This document shows positions 1-6,046 of a DNA stretch of 9,893 nucleotides, in pieces. Source of the stretch: Bacteroidota bacterium (GTDB taxonomy: Bacteria > Bacteroidota > Bacteroidia > Chitinophagales > Chitinophagaceae); the NCBI GenBank assembly GCA_023429985.1, contig JAEZCV010000177.1, positions 1 to 9,893 of the forward strand. Reading direction: 5' to 3'. Below the pieces are notes generated by a model. It was not told the DNA's origin. It made no database searches and saw nothing but the letters and a program-made list of their open reading frames with translations. The first letter of the stretch is position 1, and each line of letters starts with the position of its first letter. The translations under genes were made by a program, and so were the position numbers.

Positions 1-99
1 GTTCCATACTGGTCGTTTAAACGTGGATATAATTTTTTAAAACAGGCAAGGATACATTTTAAAATGCTGGAAGACCTGGATCGTAAAATTCCTGTTTAA
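1..99 (+). CDS. C-terminal end of an unidentified protein (5' end outside window)
   Basis: Frame 1 is open from the first base to a TAA at 97-99, giving 32 residues ending in DRKIPV. The fragment is rich in Lys, Arg and aromatic residues (a YWSFKRGYNFLKQ stretch) and looks like an amphipathic, soluble C-terminus. I cannot assign a family from so short a tail. It lies only 24 bp upstream of the LysE-type gene on the same strand, so the two may be co-transcribed. The reading is supported by the uninterrupted frame and the position next to a real gene, but the identity is open. Confidence 0.55.
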   Translation, partial: VPYWSFKRGYNFLKQARIHFKMLEDLDRKIPV

Positions 100-112
100 T
101 CAAATCCTTGGT

Positions 113-120
113 TATTTTCG
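113..120 (+). promoter_or_regulatory. Possible -7 element before the LysE-type gene (one mismatch)
   Basis: TATTTTCG matches the Bacteroidota -7 consensus TAnnTTTG at all but one position and ends three bases before the ATG at 124. No clear -33 TTG is seen at the right distance. With a mismatch in AT-rich DNA this may be chance. If it is real, the transcript would be leaderless, as suggested for two other genes in the window. Confidence 0.25.
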
Positions 121-123
121 TTC

Positions 124-768
124 ATGCCCCGAATGGTAAAGATCTTTTTTACGGGAATGATCATCAGCTTCATTGGAACACTTCCATTGGGAACGTTGAA
201 TATTGCTGCCATGCAGGTAAGTATATCCGATGGTATTCAGCAGGCGCTGTTATTTGCATTGGGTGCATTAACTGCCGAAATCATTTATGTTAGAATTTCC
301 CTGGTGGCCATGGACTGGGTGCGCAGGCAGGAAAAAATTTTAAAAGCACTGGAATGGATAACCTTTATTATTGTGGCAGCCCTTGCGGCATCAAGTTATT
401 ATGCGGCACTGCATCCCGAAGTGGAGGCAAATGTAATTTTAAGCAGTAAGCTGCACCGTTATTTACTGGGATTATTTATGAGTGCGTTGAACCCTGTTCA
501 AATTCCATTCTGGTTTGGGTGGAGTACCATACTATTTACAAGAGGAGTGTTGCAACCAAAAAACAGCAATTATAATATTTACATTATGGGAATAGGCCTT
601 GGAACCCTTTTAGGGAACATGGTTTTTATTTTAGGTGGAAGGCTTGCTGCAGATAAGATTACAGGAAATCAGAATATTCTTAACTGGATAATAGGAAGCA
701 TTTTCGCTGCCACCGCTATTTTACAATTAATCAGGATCCTTATAAAAAAGCGAAAAGCGGAACAATAA
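124..768 (+). CDS. LysE family translocator (amino acid/metabolite exporter)
   Basis: A 214-residue inner-membrane protein with about six hydrophobic segments (roughly residues 6-30, 39-63, 75-95, 113-135, 153-175 and 185-207) and a basic C-terminal tail ending KKRKAEQ. The N-terminal PLGTLN motif (residues 21-26) after the first helix and the SALNPVQIPFW motif (120-130) correspond to the conserved Pro/Gly and NP-x-x-x-FW signatures of the LysE/RhtB superfamily, whose members export amino acids or related small molecules using the proton gradient. Length is normal for the family. The substrate cannot be inferred. Translation could also start at the Met at 133. I see no Shine-Dalgarno before either start. 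It follows the upstream partial gene by 24 bp and is convergent with the SET-domain gene. Confidence 0.85.
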   Translation: MPRMVKIFFTGMIISFIGTLPLGTLNIAAMQVSISDGIQQALLFALGALTAEIIYVRISLVAMDWVRRQEKILKALEWITFIIVAALAASSYYAALHPEVEANVILSSKLHRYLLGLFMSALNPVQIPFWFGWSTILFTRGVLQPKNSNYNIYIMGIGLGTLLGNMVFILGGRLAADKITGNQNILNWIIGSIFAATAILQLIRILIKKRKAEQ

Positions 769-803
769 CCTGGTTGTAGGCAAAATTAGTAACTCATTCC
801 CCA

Positions 804-822
804 CCTCCCTCCGGGAGGCAGG
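804..822. repeat. GC-rich palindrome between convergent genes
   Basis: CCTCCCTCCGGGAGGCAGG is a 19-base palindrome with one C:C mismatch, centred on 813. It can also fold as a six-pair stem (CCTCCC 804-809 with GGGAGG 813-818) with a TCC loop. It sits 36 bp after the LysE-type stop and 24 bp after the SET gene stop, so it could end both transcripts, but neither side has a T-run as expected for an intrinsic terminator. Its GC content stands out from the surrounding DNA, which suggests an interspersed intergenic repeat. Confidence 0.5.
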
Positions 823-823
823 C

Positions 824-844
824 TCACTACTCACCCTTCACCAC
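824..844. repeat. Degenerate heptamer repeats (TCACNNN x3)
   Basis: Three adjacent heptamers read TCACTAC, TCACCCT and TCACCAC, each starting with TCAC. A looser copy (TCATTTC) follows from 846 after one extra base, and it includes the stop codon of the SET gene. The run directly follows the GC-rich palindrome. It is short, so a chance origin is possible. Confidence 0.4.
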
Positions 845-845
845 C

Positions 846-1298
846 TCATTTCCTGGCTTTTGTCCTGGTTTTTTCCTTTGCCTTTTTCTTTTCAATAGCA
901 ATATTCTCACGAATAACGTCCCAGTATTCTTTACCGTAGGAAACAAAAATTTCTGAACCGGCAGGTATATCTCGTTTGGCTTCAATAAATGCACGAAGTC
1001 CGTCATTTACGTAATCGCAATTATTGGTGATGCCTTTGATCCTGCTGATTCCACGAGCATCATTGGCATATCTTGCCAGTGCTTTTTTATAAGGCAGTGC
1101 ATTGATCACATGATTATTGTTAATGGTGTAGAGATATCCATTATCGCTTTCGTTTTTTACATCTTTCCACTTTGATACTCTTCCCTTGTATTCAACGATC
1201 CTGCTTCCTTTTGGAATGAAAACTTTTGTGAATAATCCTAAGCCGGAATCGGGTATGGTTGATTTTTTTACAACCAGGTGCTTTTCAAGTAATGCCAT
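846..1298 (-). CDS. SET domain-containing protein (putative protein-lysine methyltransferase)
   Basis: A 150-residue soluble protein that is essentially a minimal SET domain. The SGLGLF motif (residues 18-23) is the SAM-binding GxG segment. RYANDA (76-81) and NNCDY (93-97 region, Cys 94) correspond to the conserved Asn/Cys pseudoknot segment, usually NHSCxPN, here more spread out. IFVSYGKEYW (117-126) carries the catalytic-type Tyr 121 of the ELxxDY segment. There is no post-SET Cys cluster. The tail from 131 to 150 is strongly basic (KKKAKEKTRTKARK), suggesting contact with nucleic acid or an acidic partner. SET enzymes transfer methyl from SAM to protein lysines; the bacterial substrate is unknown. 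It lies 85 bp downstream of the Fe-S protein gene on the same strand and may be read from its transcript. The ATG at 1298 gives a start matching the beginning of the domain. Confidence 0.85.
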   Translation of the reverse strand: MALLEKHLVVKKSTIPDSGLGLFTKVFIPKGSRIVEYKGRVSKWKDVKNESDNGYLYTINNNHVINALPYKKALARYANDARGISRIKGITNNCDYVNDGLRAFIEAKRDIPAGSEIFVSYGKEYWDVIRENIAIEKKKAKEKTRTKARK

Positions 1299-1383
1299 GA
1301 TTTTTATAAAGGTGCGTGAAGATAATTGGATTGGTGTGAACTTATAAAAATTCTTTAGAAGCTATATCAGCTAACACGGAATC

Positions 1384-2709
1384 TTAGTCTTTGTTACTTA
1401 ACTCAACAGCCCAGTTATCCCTTTCATCGGGACTGAATTTCCAAGGGGCAAAATTGTTCTCTACATTGCTGTACATGCCATTCCATTCGGCAGGCTGGTT
1501 GCTTTCCTCCAGTGCCAGGTAGCGTTTTAACTGGTTAATGATACTCAATGGATGAATCAGAACAGGACAGGCCTGAACGCAAGCCTGGCAACTGGTGCAT
1601 GCCCATAATTCTTCGGTGGTAATGTAATCGTGAAGCAGGGATTTGCCGTCGTCCTGGAATGATTTGTTTTTGCTGATGATGCCACCAACTTCCTCCATCC
1701 TGTCGCGGGTATCCATCATGATCTTGCGGGGAGAAAGTTTTTTGCCTGTTTGGCTGGCGGGACATGCAGCTGTACATCTTCCACATTCGGTACAGGCATA
1801 GGCGTCCATTAAATTCTTCCAACTCAGGTCAAATATATCCCTGGCGCCAAATTTTTTTGGTTCTTCGGGTGCAGCGTCTGTAGGAACCGTTTCCGGCTGC
1901 ATGGCATATAATACCTCTTTTTGAATTTCAGGCATATTCGCCATTTTACCCTGTGAATCCAGCCGGGCAAAATAAGTATTAGGAAAAGCAAGTATAACGT
2001 GCAGATGTTTGGAGTAGGGCAGGTAATTCAGGAAGAAAAATACTCCTGCAATATGAAGCCACCAGGCGCTTCTTTCAATAATTACCAAGGTATTGGTATC
2101 CATACCTGTAAAAGCAGGAGTAATGAGACCCGATATCCAGAAATCTGATGTTGCTACATAGTGTTCCGCTCCCTGTATTTGCAATGCTTTATCTGCAGCA
2201 TTCATTATAAGGAAAAGCGACATCAGTACAATTTCAAATATCAAAATATAATTGGCATCGCTTTTTGGCCATCCGTCCAGTTCCGACATATTAAGGCGCC
2301 TGACCTTTGTGAGATTTCTTCTTAATAAAAATATCACACAGCTGGCCAGAACCAGGAAGGCAAGAATTTCAAAAAAATTAATGACGAAAGAATAAAATCC
2401 ACCCAGGTATGGTGCAAATAAGCGGTGTGTTCCAAATATACCGTCCAGCACAATTTCCAGGATCTCGATATTAATAATGATAAATCCAGCGTATACAAGA
2501 AAGTGCAATAGTCCAACCAATGGCTTGTCAAACATTCTTTTTTGTCCAAAAGCCATTAAAAACAGATTCTTCCACCTTTCAGGGTGTGGTTCCAGCTTTT
2601 CATCCCTGCCCAGGTTAATGTTTCGTCTTATTTGCCCTGCCTTCTTTACAAAAAGCCAGATGGCCACGATGGCCAGAACAGAAAATAAAATTTGTTGCAC
2701 TAACTGCAT
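1384..2709 (-). CDS. Membrane-anchored 4Fe-4S oxidoreductase subunit (heterodisulfide reductase-like)
   Basis: A 441-residue fusion. Residues 1-240 hold about five membrane helices (3-21, 65-88, 105-130, 153-170, 212-232), resembling the NarI-type cytochrome b domain. His 69, His 219 and His 235/237 are possible haem ligands. Residues 290-400 form a cytoplasmic ferredoxin-like module with two CxxCxxCxxxCP motifs: Cys 306, 309, 312, 316 and Cys 371, 374, 377, 381. This arrangement is that of HdrE/HdrC- or DsrMK-like electron-transfer subunits, which pass electrons between the quinone pool and a soluble partner. Proteins of this type are commonly encoded beside a CCG-domain (HdrB-like) subunit; none is present here, where a SET gene follows instead. 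The start at 2709 directly begins the first membrane helix. Its own redox substrate is not known. Confidence 0.85.
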   Translation of the reverse strand: MQLVQQILFSVLAIVAIWLFVKKAGQIRRNINLGRDEKLEPHPERWKNLFLMAFGQKRMFDKPLVGLLHFLVYAGFIIINIEILEIVLDGIFGTHRLFAPYLGGFYSFVINFFEILAFLVLASCVIFLLRRNLTKVRRLNMSELDGWPKSDANYILIFEIVLMSLFLIMNAADKALQIQGAEHYVATSDFWISGLITPAFTGMDTNTLVIIERSAWWLHIAGVFFFLNYLPYSKHLHVILAFPNTYFARLDSQGKMANMPEIQKEVLYAMQPETVPTDAAPEEPKKFGARDIFDLSWKNLMDAYACTECGRCTAACPASQTGKKLSPRKIMMDTRDRMEEVGGIISKNKSFQDDGKSLLHDYITTEELWACTSCQACVQACPVLIHPLSIINQLKRYLALEESNQPAEWNGMYSNVENNFAPWKFSPDERDNWAVELSNKD

Positions 2710-2710
2710 A

Positions 2711-2718
2711 TAGTTTTG
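2711..2718 (+). promoter_or_regulatory. Candidate -7 element for the phosphoribosyltransferase gene
   Basis: TAGTTTTG is an exact match to the Bacteroidota TAnnTTTG element. A TTTG at 2691-2694 lies 16 bp upstream and could serve as the -33 box, somewhat closer than usual. Transcription would begin near 2725 and give a leader of about 27 nt containing the AGGAG ribosome-binding site. The -33 box falls inside the start of the divergent Fe-S gene. Confidence 0.45.
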
Positions 2719-2733
2719 CTAATTTAAGCGCTG

Positions 2734-2741
2734 TAAAAATA
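2734..2741 (-). promoter_or_regulatory. Candidate -7 element for the Fe-S protein gene (one mismatch)
   Basis: On the minus strand this reads TATTTTTA, one base away from TAnnTTTG. A TTG (2759-2761 on the minus strand) lies 17 bp upstream as a possible -33 box, inside the beginning of the divergent phosphoribosyltransferase gene. The two divergent promoters would then overlap in the 42-bp gap. Confidence 0.3.
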
Positions 2742-2745
2742 GGAG
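2741..2745 (+). promoter_or_regulatory. Shine-Dalgarno site of the phosphoribosyltransferase gene
   Basis: AGGAG sits six bases before the ATG at 2752. It is the clearest ribosome-binding site at any gene start in this window and fixes this start codon. Confidence 0.6.
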
Positions 2746-2751
2746 CTAAAA

Positions 2752-3261
2752 ATGGAAACAACAGCAGAATCGAAGAATTGTGTATTGAATGCCGATGCCA
2801 TAAGCCGAAAAATCAGGCGTATGGCCCTTGAAGTAGCGGAACAAAATCCGGATGAAAAAGACATAATTATTGCAGGCATCAATGGTAATGGCGAGATACT
2901 GGCAGCCCTGTTGATGGAGGAATTAAAAAAAGTAAAGGGTTTTCATATTCATTACACCACCATACGTTTAAATAAAAAAGATCCTGTAAATATAGAGCTT
3001 GACAAGAGTATGGATCTTAATGGTAAAATGGTTTTGTTAACCGATGATGTGGCTAATTCGGGAAGAACCATGCTCTTTGCCCTGAAACCCTTGTTAAATG
3101 CCCGTCCTAAAAAGATACAAACATTGGTGCTGGTGGAAAGAAGTCATAAATTATTTCCCATTCAAACAGATTATAAAGGCCTTTCCATTTCAACTACATT
3201 ACAGGAACATATATCTGTAGAAACAGAAGGGAAGAAGATAACTGGCGCATGGCTGTACTGA
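2752..3261 (+). CDS. PyrR-like phosphoribosyltransferase family protein
   Basis: A 169-residue soluble protein of the type I phosphoribosyltransferase fold. VLLTDDVANSGRT (residues 94-106, acidic pair Asp 98/Asp 99) is the PRPP-binding motif. The order of elements follows PyrR: an N-terminal AISRKIRRMALEVAE helix, then AGINGNGEILA (41-51), then LVERSHKLFPIQTDYKGL (127-144), equivalent to the LVDRGHxxLPIxxDYVGK segment of PyrR. PyrR is a uracil phosphoribosyltransferase and, in Firmicutes, a pyr mRNA-binding attenuator. Here the usual TRG of the GIKTRG loop is NGNG, and the usual YRDD segment is IRLNKKD (71-77), so canonical activity is doubtful. No pyrimidine genes are adjacent. The start is set by AGGAG at 2741. 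Its TGA directly abuts the stop of the convergent gene. Confidence 0.8.
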   Translation: METTAESKNCVLNADAISRKIRRMALEVAEQNPDEKDIIIAGINGNGEILAALLMEELKKVKGFHIHYTTIRLNKKDPVNIELDKSMDLNGKMVLLTDDVANSGRTMLFALKPLLNARPKKIQTLVLVERSHKLFPIQTDYKGLSISTTLQEHISVETEGKKITGAWLY

Positions 3262-4200
3262 TCAGAAACTGATCCAGTTGAACCTTATTTTGTTTTGAGA
3301 ATATTCTACTGAAGGTGCAGGAAATTTAAAAACATTCAACACGTAAAATGCAGTTCGTAAAAACCTGCTGTTGGTTTTTATTTTGGTTAGATCAATATCC
3401 GGCGCCAGGTACCATTGGCGATTGCGTATGATATCTCTTCGGTCAAAAACCAGGTTGCCGTCATCATCATAGGCAATATTTTCATAACCACCGAACATTC
3501 CATCAGCACCATGACCTATAGCGAGATTAAGCCAGGCCGGAATTCCTTTATTCTGTGTGAGTGCATTCAAATTAAAACTCAGCCAATAGGTTTGGGCATT
3601 GTAATCCTTTAAGATTCTTTCAGGCCACGACTTTCCAAATAGTTCATTTGCCCTGAGTTCCAGTGCAGGATCGCTATAGTTTTTAATATGGCTGGAGAAT
3701 TTCAGGCTGATCTTTTGTTCTTTCCAGCCCAATTCCTGCGCAGCGAATAAGGCAGCGCCAAAAACATTCATGCCCATATCGGGCCAGCTCCATCCCCAGT
3801 CGGCCGATAAACCATCCAGGTATTCGATGGATGTCATGTACAATAAGCTGCTACCTGTACCCAGTAAAACTGCTGTTTTTCTGTTTACACCTGCCCATTG
3901 CCACATAGCTGTAACCACTTTGCTTGTATTATAGGTTGCCCAGGCATGCCCAATCTTATCCATCTGCTTCCATTCACCCGCATCATTATAGGTGTGAAAA
4001 GAAGTCCTTGGATAATCTTTATACCAGGCTTTGTTAAATAAATAGACAGATGTACCATAGCCTAAAGCAGAAGACCCACCAATCAGCCATTTTCTTGCGG
4101 TATAATTTTTTTGGAATGAAAGGGAATCCCTTTCTTTAACTTCCTGAGCGCTGCTGGGTAATGAAAATAAAATAAGAATATGAAACCACCATTTTCTCAC
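3262..4200 (-). CDS. DUF2279 family envelope protein with signal peptide
   Basis: A 312-residue protein beginning with a typical Sec signal peptide (MRKWWFHILILFSLPSSAQ, cleavage likely after Ala 18). Residues 35-160 carry the pattern I associate with DUF2279/YfiM-type proteins: a KQMDKIGHAWATY segment with Asp 81 and His 85, then SIEYLDG (124-130) and SWPDMGMNVFGA (138-149). The spaced His, Glu and Asp residues in hydrophobic helices hint at a metal or lipid-facing site, but the function of the family is not established. The C-terminal half has alternating aromatic/polar strands and ends in RFNWISF with a terminal Phe, as seen in outer-membrane proteins. No lipobox Cys is present. The likely location is periplasm or outer membrane. 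The stop shares no spacer with the convergent phosphoribosyltransferase gene. Confidence 0.75.
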   Translation of the reverse strand: MRKWWFHILILFSLPSSAQEVKERDSLSFQKNYTARKWLIGGSSALGYGTSVYLFNKAWYKDYPRTSFHTYNDAGEWKQMDKIGHAWATYNTSKVVTAMWQWAGVNRKTAVLLGTGSSLLYMTSIEYLDGLSADWGWSWPDMGMNVFGAALFAAQELGWKEQKISLKFSSHIKNYSDPALELRANELFGKSWPERILKDYNAQTYWLSFNLNALTQNKGIPAWLNLAIGHGADGMFGGYENIAYDDDGNLVFDRRDIIRNRQWYLAPDIDLTKIKTNSRFLRTAFYVLNVFKFPAPSVEYSQNKIRFNWISF

Positions 4201-4204
4201 CGGG

Positions 4205-4212
4205 CAAATGTA
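4205..4212 (-). promoter_or_regulatory. -7 element four bases before the DUF2279 start codon
   Basis: The minus strand reads TACATTTG, an exact TAnnTTTG match, followed by four bases (CCCG) and the ATG at 4200. Transcription normally begins a few bases after this element, so the mRNA would start at or next to the ATG and lack a ribosome-binding site. The -33 region is weak. Confidence 0.45.
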
Positions 4213-4277
4213 CGTAGACTTAACTTCGCGGGAATATCGTAAAATCGGGAAGGCTTTAATTATAAACTTAGAAAATT

Positions 4278-6005
4278 ATGAATCCGGAAATTCAGGAAAA
4301 TATTAATAAATGGCTTACTGGCAAATTCGATGAAGATGTAAAAAAGAACATCAGGCATTTGCAGGAAACTAATACTGAAGAACTGGCCGATGCTTTTTAC
4401 AAAAACCTGGAATTTGGTACAGGGGGATTAAGAGGTATTATGGGCGTTGGTACCAACCGTATGAATAAATACACGGTAGGTATGGCCACACAGGGTTATG
4501 CAAATTACCTGAAGAAATCCTTTCCCACATCTGAAATAAAAGTGGCTATAGCGCATGATTGCCGCAACAATAGCAGGTTTTTTGCCGAAACCGTAGCAGG
4601 TGTTTTTGCTGCAAATGGAATTAAGGTTTATTTATTTGAAGACCTTCGTCCTACACCTGAACTGTCTTTTGCCATAAGGCATTTTGGCTGTAAGGGTGGC
4701 GTGGTATGTACTGCATCTCACAATCCAAAAGAATACAATGGATATAAAGCTTATTGGGAAGATGGCGGACAACTGGTGCCTCCCCACGATAAGGGTGTAA
4801 TTGATGAAGTGGAAAAGATAAAAACCCTGGATGAAGTAAAATGGAATGGTGGTGAAGAAAATATTACCATCATAGGGAAAGAGGTTGACGAAGCATATTT
4901 AAACATGCTTAAAAAGCTGAGCGTTTACCCGGAAATTATTGAAAAAGAAAAAGACCTGAAAATTGTTTTCACACCCATTCATGGAACAGGTATTGTGCTT
5001 GTTCCTGATGTATTGAAAAAATTCGGTTTTAGAAATGTGCACGTAGTGGAAGAGCAGGCAACTCCCGATGGAAATTTTCCAACAGTTGTGTATCCAAACC
5101 CCGAAGAAAGTGAAGCCATGAGCATTGGATTGAAGAAAGCTGCTGAACTGGACGCTGATATTTTGCTGGGAACCGATCCTGATGCCGATCGCGTTGGAAT
5201 TGGTGTAAAGGATAATGATGGCAAATGGGTGTTGATGAACGGAAACCAAACGGCTGTTCTTGCATTTAATTATATTATTGAAAGCCGGAAGCAAAAGGGT
5301 ATTGCACAACCTAACGACATGGTGGTTAAAACCGTTGTAACCACCGACATGATTGATGAAATTGCGAAGGCTAATAATGTAAAATGCTATAACGTACTTA
5401 CGGGGTTCAAATGGATTGCTGAAAAGATCAGGGAAACGGAAGCAACAGAAAATTATACGATTGGTGGTGAAGAAAGTTATGGATTGATGATAGGTTCGCA
5501 AATACGTGATAAGGATGCTATTTCAGCTGTTGCTATTTTGTGTGAAATGGCGGCTTATGAAAAATCTAAAGGTCGAACCCTTTACCAGAAACTGGTTGAA
5601 CTTTACCAGGAATATGGTTTTTACCTCGAGGACCTGATCTCCATTACTAAAAAAGGAATGAATGGTCAGCAGGAAATTGCTGCTATGATGGAAGGGTTTC
5701 GAAAAAATCCCCCTAAAGAACTTGCCGGAAGCAAAGTGGTTGAATTACGCGATTACCAGCAGAAAATAAAGACTGATTTAATTTCAGGGGCCACATCTGC
5801 AATTGATCTCCCAAAATCAAATGTTCTCCAGTTTATACTTGCAGATGGTAGCAAAATTAGTGCAAGGCCTTCGGGAACAGAGCCCAAGATCAAGTTTTAC
5901 TTTAGTGTAAAATCTGATTTACAACATGCTGATGATTTTGAAAAAGTAAAATCAGCAGCACAAAATAAAATTCAACGCATCATTACAGAAATGAAACTTA
6001 AATAA
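4278..6005 (+). CDS. Phospho-sugar mutase (phosphoglucomutase/phosphomannomutase family)
   Basis: A 575-residue cytoplasmic enzyme of the alpha-D-phosphohexomutase superfamily, full length for the PgcA-like branch. All four active-site segments are present in order: the phosphoserine loop TASHNP (145-150, Ser 147), the metal-binding loop DPDADR (300-305), the sugar-specificity loop GGEESYG (396-402), and the phosphate-binding loop RPSGTEPK (530-537). The family interconverts hexose-1- and hexose-6-phosphates, linking glycolysis to glycogen, cell-wall and exopolysaccharide precursors. Whether glucose or mannose is preferred cannot be told, although the GEESYG loop fits phosphoglucomutase-type members. 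It is a stand-alone gene ending exactly at the base of a strong terminator hairpin. The ATG at 4278 is the first in frame before the conserved N-terminal helix. No Shine-Dalgarno is seen. Confidence 0.95.
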   Translation: MNPEIQENINKWLTGKFDEDVKKNIRHLQETNTEELADAFYKNLEFGTGGLRGIMGVGTNRMNKYTVGMATQGYANYLKKSFPTSEIKVAIAHDCRNNSRFFAETVAGVFAANGIKVYLFEDLRPTPELSFAIRHFGCKGGVVCTASHNPKEYNGYKAYWEDGGQLVPPHDKGVIDEVEKIKTLDEVKWNGGEENITIIGKEVDEAYLNMLKKLSVYPEIIEKEKDLKIVFTPIHGTGIVLVPDVLKKFGFRNVHVVEEQATPDGNFPTVVYPNPEESEAMSIGLKKAAELDADILLGTDPDADRVGIGVKDNDGKWVLMNGNQTAVLAFNYIIESRKQKGIAQPNDMVVKTVVTTDMIDEIAKANNVKCYNVLTGFKWIAEKIRETEATENYTIGGEESYGLMIGSQIRDKDAISAVAILCEMAAYEKSKGRTLYQKLVELYQEYGFYLEDLISITKKGMNGQQEIAAMMEGFRKNPPKELAGSKVVELRDYQQKIKTDLISGATSAIDLPKSNVLQFILADGSKISARPSGTEPKIKFYFSVKSDLQHADDFEKVKSAAQNKIQRIITEMKLK

Positions 6006-6029
6006 AAAAACTGCCCTCGGGCAGTTTTT
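6006..6029. terminator. Bidirectional intrinsic terminator
   Basis: A ten-pair stem, AAAAACTGCC with GGCAGTTTTT, encloses a CTCG loop, with A-tract on the left and T-tract on the right. It therefore gives a GC stem plus U-run on both strands. It begins one base after the mutase stop codon and lies 17 bp past the stop of the convergent T9SS gene, so it should terminate both. Confidence 0.85.
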
Positions 6030-6046
6030 GGTTTTTCAAGGATGAT

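Noticed and set aside
1535..1822. A 95-codon minus-strand frame overlapping the Fe-S domain.
   Set aside because: It is an alternative frame of the Fe-S gene region encoding the CxxC motifs; the Fe-S frame has clear homology and this one does not.
4899..5501. A 200-codon open frame on the minus strand inside the mutase gene.
   Set aside because: It is fully antisense to a well-conserved enzyme, and its translation is rich in Phe, Asn, Ile and His without any domain pattern, as expected of a shadow frame.
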